Of a DNA stretch of 64,000 nt, positions 53,016-61,121 are shown one piece after another (positions within the stretch are counted from its first letter, which is position 1; every line of letters starts with the position of its first letter). Position numbers and translations under genes: made by a program. The notes beneath the pieces were generated by a model. The model searched no databases. It saw only the letters and a list, made by a program, of their open reading frames with translations, and was not told where the DNA came from. The DNA comes from Geodermatophilus ruber. Lineage in GTDB: Bacteria; Actinomycetota; Actinomycetes; Mycobacteriales; Geodermatophilaceae. The DNA lies in contig NZ_FOSW01000004.1 in NCBI RefSeq assembly GCF_900114385.1, positions 186,001-250,000 of the forward strand, given 5' to 3'.

Positions 53016-53732
53016 ATGACACCGACGACATCACCCGCAGCCCCAGTGCGCTCGACACCCCCGACGTCACAGACGGGCGCTCCCCCGTCCCGCCAGAGCC
53101 CCGTGGCCCACCGGAAGGCAGGCCGCTACCGCTACGACCGCCGGACAGGAGACTGGTCGTGGTCTCCGGAGATGGCGCTCCTCCTGGGCGTGCACTCCGG
53201 GCTCCTGCCCGGCACCGAGCTCCTGGTCAGCCACCAGCACCCGGTCGACCGGATGCGCACCCTCGAGGCGATCGCCACCGCCTGCACCGACGGGCAGCCC
53301 TTCTGCCTGCAGCTGCGGTTCTCCGGCCGCGACGGGCTCCAGCGGACCGCCCTCCTCGTCGGGGAGCCGGTGGTCGACGCGCACGGGTCCGTGGGGGCGC
53401 TGGAGGGCATGCTGATCGAGATCCCGGCAGCCGAACCGGAGCCGGAGGGGAGCGACCGGGTGCACGCGCTGGAGATCGAGGTCTCCCAGCTGCGCACCGC
53501 CATGAGCAGCCGCGCCCCCATCGAGCAGGCCAAGGGCATCCTCATGCTGCTCACCAGCTGCAGTGAGCAGGTGGCCTTCGAGCTGCTCGCGCACATCTCC
53601 AGCAACACCCACCGCAAGGTGCGCGACATCGCGGTGGCGATCGCGGAGTCCGCGTCCGGGCGGGCCCCGCTGCCCCCGGACCTCAGCTCGTTCGTCCGGG
53701 ACGTCTGCCCACCCACACCCCGCATGCACTGA
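53016..53732 (+). CDS. PAS and ANTAR domain protein
   Basis: In this 238-residue regulator, residues 1-35 are disordered and 37-135 form a PAS-like sensor (RYRYDRRTGDWSWSPEMALL ... LVGEPVVDAHG). The C-terminal ANTAR domain (about 155-215) has IEQAKGILMLLTSCSEQVAF and SSNTHRKVRDIA. ANTAR domains bind paired RNA hairpins and act as antiterminators. No kinase or receiver is attached, so the signal probably enters through PAS. ATG 53016 has GGAG at 6 nt; GTG 53004 is an alternative. Confidence 0.9.
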   Translation: MTPTTSPAAPVRSTPPTSQTGAPPSRQSPVAHRKAGRYRYDRRTGDWSWSPEMALLLGVHSGLLPGTELLVSHQHPVDRMRTLEAIATACTDGQPFCLQLRFSGRDGLQRTALLVGEPVVDAHGSVGALEGMLIEIPAAEPEPEGSDRVHALEIEVSQLRTAMSSRAPIEQAKGILMLLTSCSEQVAFELLAHISSNTHRKVRDIAVAIAESASGRAPLPPDLSSFVRDVCPPTPRMH

Positions 53733-53826
53733 TCCGCCCCTGGGTCGGCCCGCCCTTCCGGGCGCGGGAGAATGCCGCTGTCGCCGGCGGCCGCCGGCGG
53801 TCCCGAGCCGAGAGGGGCAGCGCGGC

Positions 53827-54492
53827 GTGCTCTACCTGGTCGTCCGGTTCCTGCTCCGTCCCCTGTTCCGGGTCGTGCTGCGCATGCACGTCACCGGGCG
53901 GGACAACGTCCCACCGACCGGCCCGGTCATCCTGGCCAGCAACCACCTGTCGTTCATCGACAGCATGGTCATCCCGCTGTCCGCGCCGCGCCGCGTCCAC
54001 TACCTCGCCAAGGCGGAGTACTTCACCGGCTCCGGCGTCGGTGGCTGGCTGACCCGGGCGCTGTTCACCGGCCTGGGCGCGATGCCGGTCGAGCGGCAGA
54101 CCCACCGGGCCGCCCAGGCCGCGCTGGACACGGCGCTGGGCGTGCTGCACGGGGGCGAGGGCTTCGGGATCTACCCGGAGGGCACCCGCTCACGCGACGG
54201 CCGGCTGGCCCGCGGCAAGACCGGCGTGGCCTGGCTGGCCCTGACCGCCGACTGCCCGGTCGTCCCGGTGGCGGTGACCGGCACCGACCGGGTGCAGCCG
54301 GTCGGCTCGCGCTGGCCGCGGCCGCACCGGGTCACGGTGACCTTCGGGCAGCCGCTCACCTTCGCCGAGCACCGGGGCATGGCCGGCAACGGCCGCGCCC
54401 GCCGGGAGGTCACCGACACGATCATGGAGGCGATCGCCGAGCTGTCCGGCCAGGAGAAGGCCGGCTGGGGCCGTCCGCGCGAGGCCGTCTGA
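53827..54492 (+). CDS. Lysophospholipid/1-acylglycerol-3-phosphate acyltransferase (PlsC family)
   Basis: This 221-residue membrane-bound enzyme adds an acyl chain to lysophosphatidate or a similar acceptor. It has the catalytic NHxxxxD in ASNHLSFIDS (N39, H40, D45) and the acceptor-binding YPEGTRS (EGTR at 118-121). A hydrophobic N-terminus (about 1-19) anchors it. VLGAMPVERQ-like block 3 reads LGAMPVER. GTG 53827 follows GAGAGGGGCAG. Tandem with the PAS-ANTAR gene, 94 bp apart. Confidence 0.93.
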   Translation: MLYLVVRFLLRPLFRVVLRMHVTGRDNVPPTGPVILASNHLSFIDSMVIPLSAPRRVHYLAKAEYFTGSGVGGWLTRALFTGLGAMPVERQTHRAAQAALDTALGVLHGGEGFGIYPEGTRSRDGRLARGKTGVAWLALTADCPVVPVAVTGTDRVQPVGSRWPRPHRVTVTFGQPLTFAEHRGMAGNGRARREVTDTIMEAIAELSGQEKAGWGRPREAV

Positions 54493-54639
54493 CGCTCGAT
54501 CCACGCCGGCCCCGACGACGGTCGAGAACGGCGCTCGCCGTCATCGCCACGGGCGAGGCCGCCTACGTGAGCGGCGTCGCCGCATGGGCCGAGGAGGTCC
54601 ACGGGTGAGGGACCCATCCATCGCCCTCGGTAGCCGTAC

Positions 54640-55029
54640 TCACCCCTCGGCGAGCCGGGCACGGACGTCGTCCGGCCACGGCACCGAGCGCCCGTCGGCG
54701 GCGCAGACGTAGGTGTTCCGGACCAGACAGCACACGCGCTCGCCGACCCGCACGGTGAACCGCACCGTCACGCTCGTGCGGCCCACCTTCTCCGTCTCGG
54801 CGTCCACGGTCACCGTGTCGCCCCAGCGGGCCGACGCCGACCACTCCAGCGAGCTGGCCTTGACCACCGGCTCGACACCGCGGGCGACCAGCTCGTCCCA
54901 GGCCAGCCCGTGCGCGGCCCACCAGACGTTGGAGGCCTCGTCGGCCCAGGTGAGGAAGTGGCCGTTGAAGACCACGCCCTGCTGGTCGCACTCGACGTAC
55001 CGGACCGGGGCACTCCACTGCGCTGCCAC
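54640..55029 (-). CDS. Acyl-CoA thioesterase (4HBT hot-dog fold)
   Basis: This 129-residue YbgC/4HBT-type protein has the signature YVECDQQGVVFNGHFLTWADEA (shown in part; catalytic Asp at about 15) and WARWGDTVTVDAE-like strands. It probably hydrolyses acyl-CoA esters; chain preference is unknown. The GTG at 55029 is the exact left edge of the palindromic divergent promoter, with TACGGT 8 nt upstream. Confidence 0.88.
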   Translation of the reverse strand: MAAQWSAPVRYVECDQQGVVFNGHFLTWADEASNVWWAAHGLAWDELVARGVEPVVKASSLEWSASARWGDTVTVDAETEKVGRTSVTVRFTVRVGERVCCLVRNTYVCAADGRSVPWPDDVRARLAEG

Positions 55030-55064
55030 GGGCAGGGACCGTAGCTGGGCTACGGTCCCTGCCC
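55030..55064. promoter_or_regulatory. Perfect palindromic divergent leaderless promoter
   Basis: Two 16-bp arms, GCTACGGTCCCTGCCC and its exact complement, are separated by TGG and fill the entire 35-bp gap between two divergent genes. Each arm carries a TACGGT -10 box (minus at 55043-55038, plus at 55051-55056) followed by the same eight bases CCCTGCCC and then the start codon: GTG at 55029 on the minus strand, ATG at 55065 on the plus strand. Each promoter's -35 would lie in or beyond the other gene's start, so the two should compete. Confidence 0.75.
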
Positions 55065-55655
55065 ATGGACGGCGTGCTGGACCGCTACCGGGAACCGTCG
55101 CAGCTGGTGCAGGACAAGGTGATCGACCACCTCGACCGGCACTGCTCCGCGTTCATCGCGCTCTCCCCGTTCGCAACGCTGTCCACCGCGGACGCCGGGG
55201 GCTGGCCGGACGTGTCCCCCCGTGGTGGCGACCCGGGCTTCGTGCGGGTCCTCGACGAGCGCCGGCTGGCCGTGCCCGACCGGCCGGGCAACAACCGGAT
55301 CGACAGCCTGCGCAACGTGGCGGCCAACCCGCGGGTCGCGCTGCTGTTCCTGGTGCCCGGCATCGAGGAGACGCTGCGGGTCTTCGGCACCGCCGGCACG
55401 GTGGCGGCCGACGACCTCGACGTCGACCTGACCGAGTTCGGCCGCGCGCCACGGTCGGTGCTCGTGGTCCACGTGACCAAGGCGTACTTCCAGTGCGCCA
55501 AGGCGGTGATGCGCTCCGGGCTGTGGGACCCGGAGCGGCGGGTGGAGCGCTCGGCGTTCGCACCGATGCGGGAGGTCTTCGGCGACCACTGCCGGCTGGC
55601 CACCCCGCTGCCCGACGACGCGGTCATGCGCGCCGACCTGGCGCAGGACCTCTGA
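55065..55655 (+). CDS. Pyridoxamine 5'-phosphate oxidase-like FMN-binding protein
   Basis: This 196-residue split-barrel flavoprotein is of the PPOX type. It has FIALSPFATLSTADAGGWPDVSPRG (shown as a region, about 29-53), RPGNNRIDSLRNVAANPRVALLFLVPG and VTKAYFQCAKAVMRSGLW, which match the MSMEG_1061-type actinobacterial group as I recall it. It probably binds FMN or F420; substrate unknown. ATG 55065 sits at the right edge of the palindromic promoter and seems leaderless. Confidence 0.88.
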   Translation: MDGVLDRYREPSQLVQDKVIDHLDRHCSAFIALSPFATLSTADAGGWPDVSPRGGDPGFVRVLDERRLAVPDRPGNNRIDSLRNVAANPRVALLFLVPGIEETLRVFGTAGTVAADDLDVDLTEFGRAPRSVLVVHVTKAYFQCAKAVMRSGLWDPERRVERSAFAPMREVFGDHCRLATPLPDDAVMRADLAQDL

Positions 55656-55683
55656 CCGGAGCGACGCTGTCGGTCCCCCCGGC

Positions 55684-55689
55684 TACGGT
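55684..55689 (+). promoter_or_regulatory. Candidate leaderless promoter -10 box for the VOC gene
   Basis: GGCTACGGTCCGCCCATG at 55681-55698 repeats the core of the palindromic promoter: TACGGT, six bases, then ATG 55696. Confidence 0.5.
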
Positions 55690-55695
55690 CCGCCC

Positions 55696-56121
55696 ATGGC
55701 GACCGACATCCAGATCGTGATCGACTGCGCCGATCCGCACGGGCTGGCCGACTGGTGGGCCGAGGCGCTCGAGTGGACGGTCGAGCGCAGCGACGAGGCG
55801 TTCATCCGCCGGATGGTCGACTCCGGCGCGGCCTCGGAGGAGGACACGACCACCCACCGCGGCGTGCTGGTGTGGCGAACGGGCGCGGCGCTCGTCTCCC
55901 CCGACCCCGGCCGGCCCCGGATGCTATTCCAGCAGGTGCCCGAGCCCAGGACCGGGAAGAACCGGCTGCACCTGGACGTGCACGTCGGCGCCCAGCGGCG
56001 CGAGGACGAGATCAAGCGCCTCCTCGGGCTCGGCGCCACCGAGCTGTACCGGGCCACCCAGGGCCCGTTCGAGTGGGCGACGCTGGCCGACCCGGAGGGC
56101 AACGAGTTCTGCGTCGCCTGA
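55696..56121 (+). CDS. VOC/glyoxalase superfamily protein
   Basis: This 141-residue protein of the vicinal-oxygen-chelate fold has paired beta-alpha-beta units: ADPHGLADWWAEALEWTVE at the start, NRLHLDVHVG in the middle and TLADPEGNEFCVA at the end. It could bind a metal through His/Glu in these strands, or act in antibiotic resistance or small-molecule binding; function open. ATG 55696 appears leaderless. Confidence 0.87.
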   Translation: MATDIQIVIDCADPHGLADWWAEALEWTVERSDEAFIRRMVDSGAASEEDTTTHRGVLVWRTGAALVSPDPGRPRMLFQQVPEPRTGKNRLHLDVHVGAQRREDEIKRLLGLGATELYRATQGPFEWATLADPEGNEFCVA

Positions 56122-56128
56122 GCCGGGA

Positions 56129-56326
56129 TCAGCTGGCGCGCAGGTCCCGGGCGAGCCGGCGGTAGGCCAGGGTGCGCTCGGCCAGCGCGCGCCGGCGCTC
56201 GCGCCGGGAGCGGTGGTCGGTGCCGAAGGTGCGCGCGTCCTCCACGAGCTGGAAGGCGGCGAGCACGCTGGCCTTCACCTCGCGCGTCCGCGGTGTCGCC
56301 GGTCGGACCGGCTCGGCCGAGGTCAT
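56129..56326 (-). CDS. Small basic helical protein
   Basis: This 65-residue protein is mainly helical and basic (HRSRRERRRALAERTLAYRRLARDLRAS at the C-terminus, given as a region). ATG 56326 is preceded by a strong GGAGG at 6 nt, which argues for a real gene. It is divergent from the MazF-like gene and shares its 144-bp upstream region, including a palindrome. No family recognised; an antitoxin role is conceivable but unsupported. Confidence 0.65.
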   Translation of the reverse strand: MTSAEPVRPATPRTREVKASVLAAFQLVEDARTFGTDHRSRRERRRALAERTLAYRRLARDLRAS

Positions 56327-56422
56327 CCCAGACCTCCTCTCCCGGGGCATGGGCGACCCGTCCCCGCGCCACGATGGTGCCCACTTATCGGCAGGTCGAA
56401 CCACATTCGTGACCATCTGGTG

Positions 56423-56448
56423 CCCGTATGTCACAAGTGACACACGGG
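56423..56448. promoter_or_regulatory. Inverted-repeat operator over the MazF-like gene promoter
   Basis: CCCGTATGTCAC and GTGACACACGGG form 12-bp arms with one mismatch around AA. GTGACA (56437-56442) inside the right arm reads as a -35 box, 16 bp before TACCGT (56459-56464), which is 6 nt before ATG 56471. A protein bound here would block the promoter. Confidence 0.6.
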
Positions 56449-56470
56449 AGGGCTTCCGTACCGTGCGGCC

Positions 56471-57031
56471 ATGGCTGGTTCTCCGATGGGCCGACGACTC
56501 ACCGGGCTGCTGCGCACCGCGCTGCGCCCCCGCCGCCCCGCGCCTGGCCGCGAAGGCCCTGTTCCTGCCCGCGAAGGCGCCGCTCCGGCCCGCGAAGGCG
56601 CCACTCCGGCCCGCGGGGGCGTCCGCGACCTCAGCGGCGGGCTCGGGGGTGCCGACCTCGCCTACCGCCCGCACCCGGACAAGGACCCCGACCCCGGCGA
56701 GGTCGTCTGGGCGTGGGTGCCCTTCGACGAGGGCGACGGGCGGGGCAAGGACCGCCCGGTGCTGGTCGTCGGCCGCCGGGACGCCGACCTGCTCGGCCTG
56801 ATGCTCTCCAGTCAGGACCACGACCGGGACGCCGACGACGAGGCCCGGCACGGGCGGATCTGGATCGACGTCGGCTCCGGCGCGTGGGACCCCCGCGGCC
56901 GGCCCAGCGAGGCGCGCCTGGACCGGCTGCTGCTGGTCCCGCCCGGTGCCGCGCGCCGGGCGGGCGCCGCCCTCGACCGCCGGCGCTTCGACGAGGTGGT
57001 CCGCGCCCTCCGCAGGGTCCACGGCGGCTGA
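56471..57031 (+). CDS. PemK/MazF-like protein
   Basis: In this 186-residue protein the C-terminal domain (about 75-186) resembles actinobacterial PemK/MazF-like proteins: PGEVVWAWVPFDEGDGRGKDRPVLVVGR (region), WIDVGSGAWD and DRLLLV. MazF toxins cut mRNA; the residues DRGKDRP fit the family, but no antitoxin gene precedes it. Residues 25-50 hold an eight-residue repeat (PAREGAAP, PAREGATP) of low complexity. ATG 56471 looks leaderless and is controlled by a palindrome. After its TGA stop, the same frame stays open for 28 codons. Confidence 0.8.
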   Translation: MAGSPMGRRLTGLLRTALRPRRPAPGREGPVPAREGAAPAREGATPARGGVRDLSGGLGGADLAYRPHPDKDPDPGEVVWAWVPFDEGDGRGKDRPVLVVGRRDADLLGLMLSSQDHDRDADDEARHGRIWIDVGSGAWDPRGRPSEARLDRLLLVPPGAARRAGAALDRRRFDEVVRALRRVHGG

Positions 57032-57122
57032 GCGCCACCGCGATGGACGGCCGTCGAGGCCTTCCTGGCCCATCGCGGCGACCACGGCTACGCGGGCTTC
57101 GTCCTGCGACCGAGGTGAGGGG

Positions 57123-57386
57123 TCACTCGGCGACCGACCCGTCACGCACCGCCTGGCGCGGCCGCACGGTGTACACGCCCGCGGTGTCGGTGAGCGCGGT
57201 GAGGTCGTAGCGGTGGACCACCTTCGGCCCACCGTGGAGGTGGACGTGGGTGATCGTCGGCAGCGGCTCCCCGTGCCGCGCCTCCCGGATCTCCACCCGC
57301 CCGTCGAGCGGGCCGCCGACGAAGAGCAGCACGGCGTCCTCCGTGCCGACGTCGGTGCCGGTCGTGTTGTCGGACAGCTCTCTCAC
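57123..57386 (-). CDS. Small hypothetical protein
   Basis: This 87-residue acidic protein contains VLLFVGGPLDGRVEIREARHG and HVHLHGGPKVVHRYDL, a compact beta-rich pattern. GTG 57386 lies inside a GGAGGTG stretch, so the true start may be slightly downstream. It follows the LLM oxidoreductase on the same strand by 64 bp and may share its transcript. No family recognised. Confidence 0.6.
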   Translation of the reverse strand: MRELSDNTTGTDVGTEDAVLLFVGGPLDGRVEIREARHGEPLPTITHVHLHGGPKVVHRYDLTALTDTAGVYTVRPRQAVRDGSVAE

Positions 57387-57450
57387 CTCCCTCGCGCCCC
57401 GGCCAGGGTAGGCGCGTCCGGCGGGGAAGGTGTGTGACGCGGACCGACGC

Positions 57451-58497
57451 TCAGGCGGTCTCCCCGCCGCGGGCGGCGAGCTCGGCCCGCACGATCGGCG
57501 CGACCTTCGTGCCCAGCAGCTCGATCGAGCGCAGGACCTCCTGGTGCGGCGCGGCGCCCAGCGAGGACTGCATGAGGAAGCGCTGGTGCCCGAACACCTC
57601 GTGCTGGAAGAGGATCTTCTCGGCCACCTGCTCCGGGCTGCCGACGACGAGCGCGCCGGGCAGCCCGGTCAGCCCGTCGAACTGCGCGCGGGTCATCGGT
57701 GCCCAGCCGCGCTCGCGCCCGAGCTGGGTCATCACCTCCGCGTAGGTCGCGTAGAAGCTGTCGGCCGCCGCCTGCGAGGTGTCGGCGACGAACCCGTGCG
57801 AGTTGATCGACACCGGCAGCGGGCCGTGCCCGTACTGCGCGGCGGCCCGGCGGTGCAGCTGCGCCAGCGGGGCGAACCGGGCCGGCTCGCCGCCGATGAT
57901 CGCCAGCGCCAGCGGCAGCCCCAGCGCACCGGCGCGGACGACCGACTGCGGGTTCCCGCCCACGGCGACCCAGACCGGCAGCGGGTCCTGCACCGGCCGG
58001 GGGAACACCGGCTGGTCGGCCAGGGCCGCGCGGTGCCGGCCCGACCAGGTCACCCGCGGCGCATCGCGCAGCCGCAGCAGCAGGTCCAGCTTCTCGGCGA
58101 ACAGCTCGTCGTAGTCCTCGAGGTCGTACCCGAACAGCGGGAAGGACTCGATGAACGAGCCGCGGCCGGCCATGATCTCCGCCCGGCCGTGCGAGAGCAG
58201 GTCGACGGTGGCGTACTGCTGGAACACCCGCACCGGGTCCTCCGAGGAGAGCACGGTCACCGCGCTGGTCAGCCGGATGCGCGAGGTCCGGACGGCGGCC
58301 GCGGCCAGCACCGTGGACGGCGCGCTGATGGCGTAGTCGGGCCGGTGGTGCTCGCCGATCCCGAAGACGTCGAGACCCACCTGGTCGGCGAGCTCGATCT
58401 CCTCCAGCAGGTTCGCCAGCCGCCGCTCCGGGCTGATCGTCGTCCCGGTCCGCGGGTCGCGGCTCACGTCCCCGAACGTGTAGACGCCCAGTTCCAC
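57451..58497 (-). CDS. LLM class flavin-dependent oxidoreductase
   Basis: This 348-residue luciferase-like TIM barrel shows [15 protein letters not shown] at the start, [20 protein letters not shown] (about 46-65), [20 protein letters not shown] and [16 protein letters not shown]. It binds FMN or F420; the substrate is unknown. GTG 58497 has GGGGAG at 5 nt; GTG 58512 is an alternative. A GTTCA-T-TGAAC repeat lies about 35 bp upstream (58534-58544). Confidence 0.91.
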   Translation of the reverse strand: MELGVYTFGDVSRDPRTGTTISPERRLANLLEEIELADQVGLDVFGIGEHHRPDYAISAPSTVLAAAAVRTSRIRLTSAVTVLSSEDPVRVFQQYATVDLLSHGRAEIMAGRGSFIESFPLFGYDLEDYDELFAEKLDLLLRLRDAPRVTWSGRHRAALADQPVFPRPVQDPLPVWVAVGGNPQSVVRAGALGLPLALAIIGGEPARFAPLAQLHRRAAAQYGHGPLPVSINSHGFVADTSQAAADSFYATYAEVMTQLGRERGWAPMTRAQFDGLTGLPGALVVGSPEQVAEKILFQHEVFGHQRFLMQSSLGAAPHQEVLRSIELLGTKVAPIVRAELAARGGETA

Positions 58498-58572
58498 GCT
58501 GACTCCCCTCACGCCGGGCCCGGTCGCCCGTGGTTCATTGAACGTACAACCAGCTGCCGGCGCGGGATTTCG

Positions 58573-59640
58573 TCAGCCCGCTGCGGCCCGGCGCAGCCAC
58601 CGGGCGAGGAGCGGGGCGGACAGCAGCATCACGAACAGCCGCAGCACCTGCACGGCGAGCACGAACGTGGCGTCGGCGCCGCTGTCGGTCGCGCTGGCGA
58701 GCACGGCGTAGAGCCCGCCGGGTGTGGTGGCGAGGTAGCCGTCGAGCGCGCTGGCGCCGGTGGTGGCCGTCAGCACCGCGCCGAGCCCGGCGCACCCCGC
58801 GATCAGGCCGACGATGAGCAGCAGCGCCAGGGGCAGCGCTCGCCCGATGGTGCGCAGGCTGTCCCGGGTGAAGTTCAGGCCCACGGTCAGGCCGATGAGC
58901 AGGAAGGCGGCCGAATCCAGCAGGCCCGGCACGGTGGCGTCGGCGGACAGCCCGCTCAGATCGAGCGCCGCCGCGACCAGCATCGGCCCGAGGAGGGCGG
59001 CCACCGGCAGGCGCAGCAGCCGGCCGACCGCCACGCCGGCCAGCACGCAGACCGCGGCGAACAGCAGCCCGGCCGGCCAGCCCGGCCCGGCGTCGTCCAC
59101 CGGCGGGCCGCCGGAACCCGGCTCCGCCCCGTAGACCGCGGCCGCGGTCACGGGCATGAGGACGACGATCAGCAGCACCCGGAGGTACTGGAGGACGGCG
59201 ACCATGCGGTCGTCGGCGCCCAGCTCGCGCGACATCGCGGTGATGCCCGACGCGCCCCCGGCGATCATCGAGAAGGCGCCGGTGACCGGGGAGATGCCGG
59301 GCCGGAGGCGCAGCAGCAGGCCGGCGAGCAGGCTGAGCACCAGCGTGCCCACGGTGACCAGCAGGACGGGCAGCCAGTCCCGGGCGAGCGCGGCGAGGGT
59401 CTCGAGGTCGACCAGCGCGCCGATGGAGACGCCGATCAGCCCCTGCGCCGCGAGCATGCCCGGCCGCGGCACCGCCAGCCGCCGGCGGCCGGCCAGGCCG
59501 CGCACCAGCCCGGCGAGCAGCCCGCCGAACAGCGAGGGCGAGGGCAGACCGAGGGCGTCGAAGACGGCCGTCGCCGCGACTGCGCCGGCGAGCACCCCCG
59601 CGGCATCGAGCACCCGCCCGATGCGCCCCGCTGCGCCCAC
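58573..59640 (-). CDS. AbrB-type membrane protein
   Basis: This 355-residue inner-membrane protein has about ten TM helices and two copies of the AbrB duplication (MIAGGASGITAMSRELGAD and ATTPGGLYAVLASATDSGAD mark corresponding loops). Family members were once called ammonia monooxygenase but more likely act as regulators or transporters. GTG 59640 is preferred, with GGGGAAGG 8 nt upstream; GTG 59646 is possible. It is divergent from cysG. Confidence 0.88.
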   Translation of the reverse strand: MGAAGRIGRVLDAAGVLAGAVAATAVFDALGLPSPSLFGGLLAGLVRGLAGRRRLAVPRPGMLAAQGLIGVSIGALVDLETLAALARDWLPVLLVTVGTLVLSLLAGLLLRLRPGISPVTGAFSMIAGGASGITAMSRELGADDRMVAVLQYLRVLLIVVLMPVTAAAVYGAEPGSGGPPVDDAGPGWPAGLLFAAVCVLAGVAVGRLLRLPVAALLGPMLVAAALDLSGLSADATVPGLLDSAAFLLIGLTVGLNFTRDSLRTIGRALPLALLLIVGLIAGCAGLGAVLTATTGASALDGYLATTPGGLYAVLASATDSGADATFVLAVQVLRLFVMLLSAPLLARWLRRAAAG

Positions 59641-59790
59641 CGGCACCGCCTTCCCCCGCGTCGGCCGCCCACTCTGCCGGGTGCCATCGGGCGGCCCGGG
59701 GCCGGGTGGACCGCCCGCTCCGCCCGTGACCGGGGCGGTTGTGCGGCACCTCGCATCCCGCCCCGCCCGGCGCCTGCGATCCTGAAGGCG

Positions 59791-61044
59791 ATGAACGCGA
59801 CTCCCGTCGACCCCGCCAGCGGCGTCGTCTACCCCGTGGGCCTGCGGCTGCTCGACCGGCCGGTGGTCGTCGTCGGCGGCGGCCAGGTCGCCCACCGCCG
59901 GGTGGCCGGCCTGCTCGAGGCGCGCGCCCGGGTGACCGTGGTGAGCCCGGAGGTCACCCCCGCCCTGGAGGCGCTCGTCGGCCCGGGGGCGGTGACCTGG
60001 GTGCGCCGCCGCTACGCGCCCGGTGACCTCGCGGGCGCCTGGTACGCCGTGGCCGCGACCGACGACCCGGCGGTCAACGCCGCGGTCGCCGAGGAGGCGG
60101 AGCGGGCCCGGGTCTTCTGCGCGCGGGCCGACGACCGCGCGTCGTCCAGCGTCTGGACGCCGGCCACCGGGCGGCTGGGCGACCTCGTCGTGGGCGTGCA
60201 CGGCGGGGGTGACCCGCAGCGGGCCGTGGGCGTCCGGGACGCGGTCCTCGCCGGGCTGACCGACGGCACGATCGCCGACCGCGCCGCGCGCTCGCCGGGG
60301 AGCGGCGCCGCCGGAAGCGTGGTCCTGGTCGGGGGCGGCCCGGGCGACCCAGGGCTGATCACCGTGCGGGGCAAGCAGGCGGTCTCGCAGGCCGACGTGG
60401 TCGTCGCCGACCACCTCGCACCGCAGTCGCTGCTGTCCTCGCTGCCGCCGGACGTCGAGGTGATCGACGCGTCCAAGCTGCCCCGCGGGCGGTCGATGAA
60501 GCAGGAGCAGATCAACGCGCTGCTGGTCGAGCACGCGCGGGCCGGCCGCCGGGTGGTGCGGCTCAAGGGCGGGGACCCGTTCGTCTTCGGCCGCGGCATG
60601 GAGGAGCTCGAGGCGTGCGCGGTCGCGGGCGTCCCCGTGGAGGTCGTCCCGGGTGTGACCAGCGCGATCGGCGTTCCCGGGCTGGCCGGCATCCCGGTCA
60701 CCCACCGCGGGCTGACCCACGAGTTCGTCGTCGTCTCCGGGCACGTGCCGCCGGGGGACCCGTCGTCGCTGGTGGACTGGCCGGCCCTCGGGCGGCTGCG
60801 CGGCACGGTCGTCGTCCTCATGGGCGTGGACACCGCCCCGGCCATCGCGGCCGCGCTGGTCGAACACGGCCGCGACCCCGCGACGCCGGTGGCCGTGGTC
60901 GCCGACGGGTCGACGCCGGCCCAGCGGACGGTCCGGACGACGCTGGGCGAGCTGCCGCGGGCGATCGTCGAGGAGGGGATCCGCCCGCCGGCGGTCTGGG
61001 TGATCGGTGAGGTGGTGGCGCTGCAACCCCCGGCGCGCCACTGA
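59791..61044 (+). CDS. cysG: Siroheme synthase: precorrin-2 dehydrogenase/ferrochelatase plus uroporphyrinogen-III C-methyltransferase
   Basis: This 417-residue fusion makes siroheme for sulfite and nitrite reductases, or precorrin-2 for cobalamin. Residues 1-165 are the NAD-binding SirC-type domain (VVVVGGGQVAHRRVAGLLEA at about 26-45). Residues 175-410 are the SAM-dependent SUMT domain with VVLVGGGPGDPGLITVRG and VVRLKGGDPFVFGRGMEELE. The N-terminal module is shorter than in E. coli CysG. ATG 59791. No sulfate-reduction or cob genes are adjacent here. Confidence 0.93.
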   Translation: MNATPVDPASGVVYPVGLRLLDRPVVVVGGGQVAHRRVAGLLEARARVTVVSPEVTPALEALVGPGAVTWVRRRYAPGDLAGAWYAVAATDDPAVNAAVAEEAERARVFCARADDRASSSVWTPATGRLGDLVVGVHGGGDPQRAVGVRDAVLAGLTDGTIADRAARSPGSGAAGSVVLVGGGPGDPGLITVRGKQAVSQADVVVADHLAPQSLLSSLPPDVEVIDASKLPRGRSMKQEQINALLVEHARAGRRVVRLKGGDPFVFGRGMEELEACAVAGVPVEVVPGVTSAIGVPGLAGIPVTHRGLTHEFVVVSGHVPPGDPSSLVDWPALGRLRGTVVVLMGVDTAPAIAAALVEHGRDPATPVAVVADGSTPAQRTVRTTLGELPRAIVEEGIRPPAVWVIGEVVALQPPARH

Positions 61045-61076
61045 GCCGCCACGCCGTACGACCCGAGCCTGCACCC

Positions 61077-61107
61077 GGCGCTGCGCATCGCGGGGCCGCG
61101 CAGCGCC
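61077..61107. terminator. Terminator between cysG and the convergent dioxygenase gene
   Basis: GGCGCTGCGC and GCGCAGCGCC, perfect 10-bp arms with an 11-nt loop, lie between two convergent stops, 33 nt after cysG and 15 nt after the dioxygenase. Confidence 0.75.
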
Positions 61108-61121
61108 TGACGCCGGCGCCC

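Noticed and set aside
55030-55064. Reading the 35-bp palindrome as a transcription terminator.
   Set aside because: It lies between two divergent starts, not after a gene end, and contains two correctly spaced -10 boxes.
57430-61044. A 1,204-codon open frame on the plus strand.
   Set aside because: Only the last 417 codons (from 59791) encode a recognisable protein (siroheme synthase). The first part is antisense to the LLM and AbrB genes and is open because stop codons are rare in this GC-rich DNA.
61050-61110. A coding-looking 19-codon stretch after cysG, with all third positions G or C.
   Set aside because: Half of it is explained by the perfect terminator hairpin at 61077-61107 and the rest is too short to judge.
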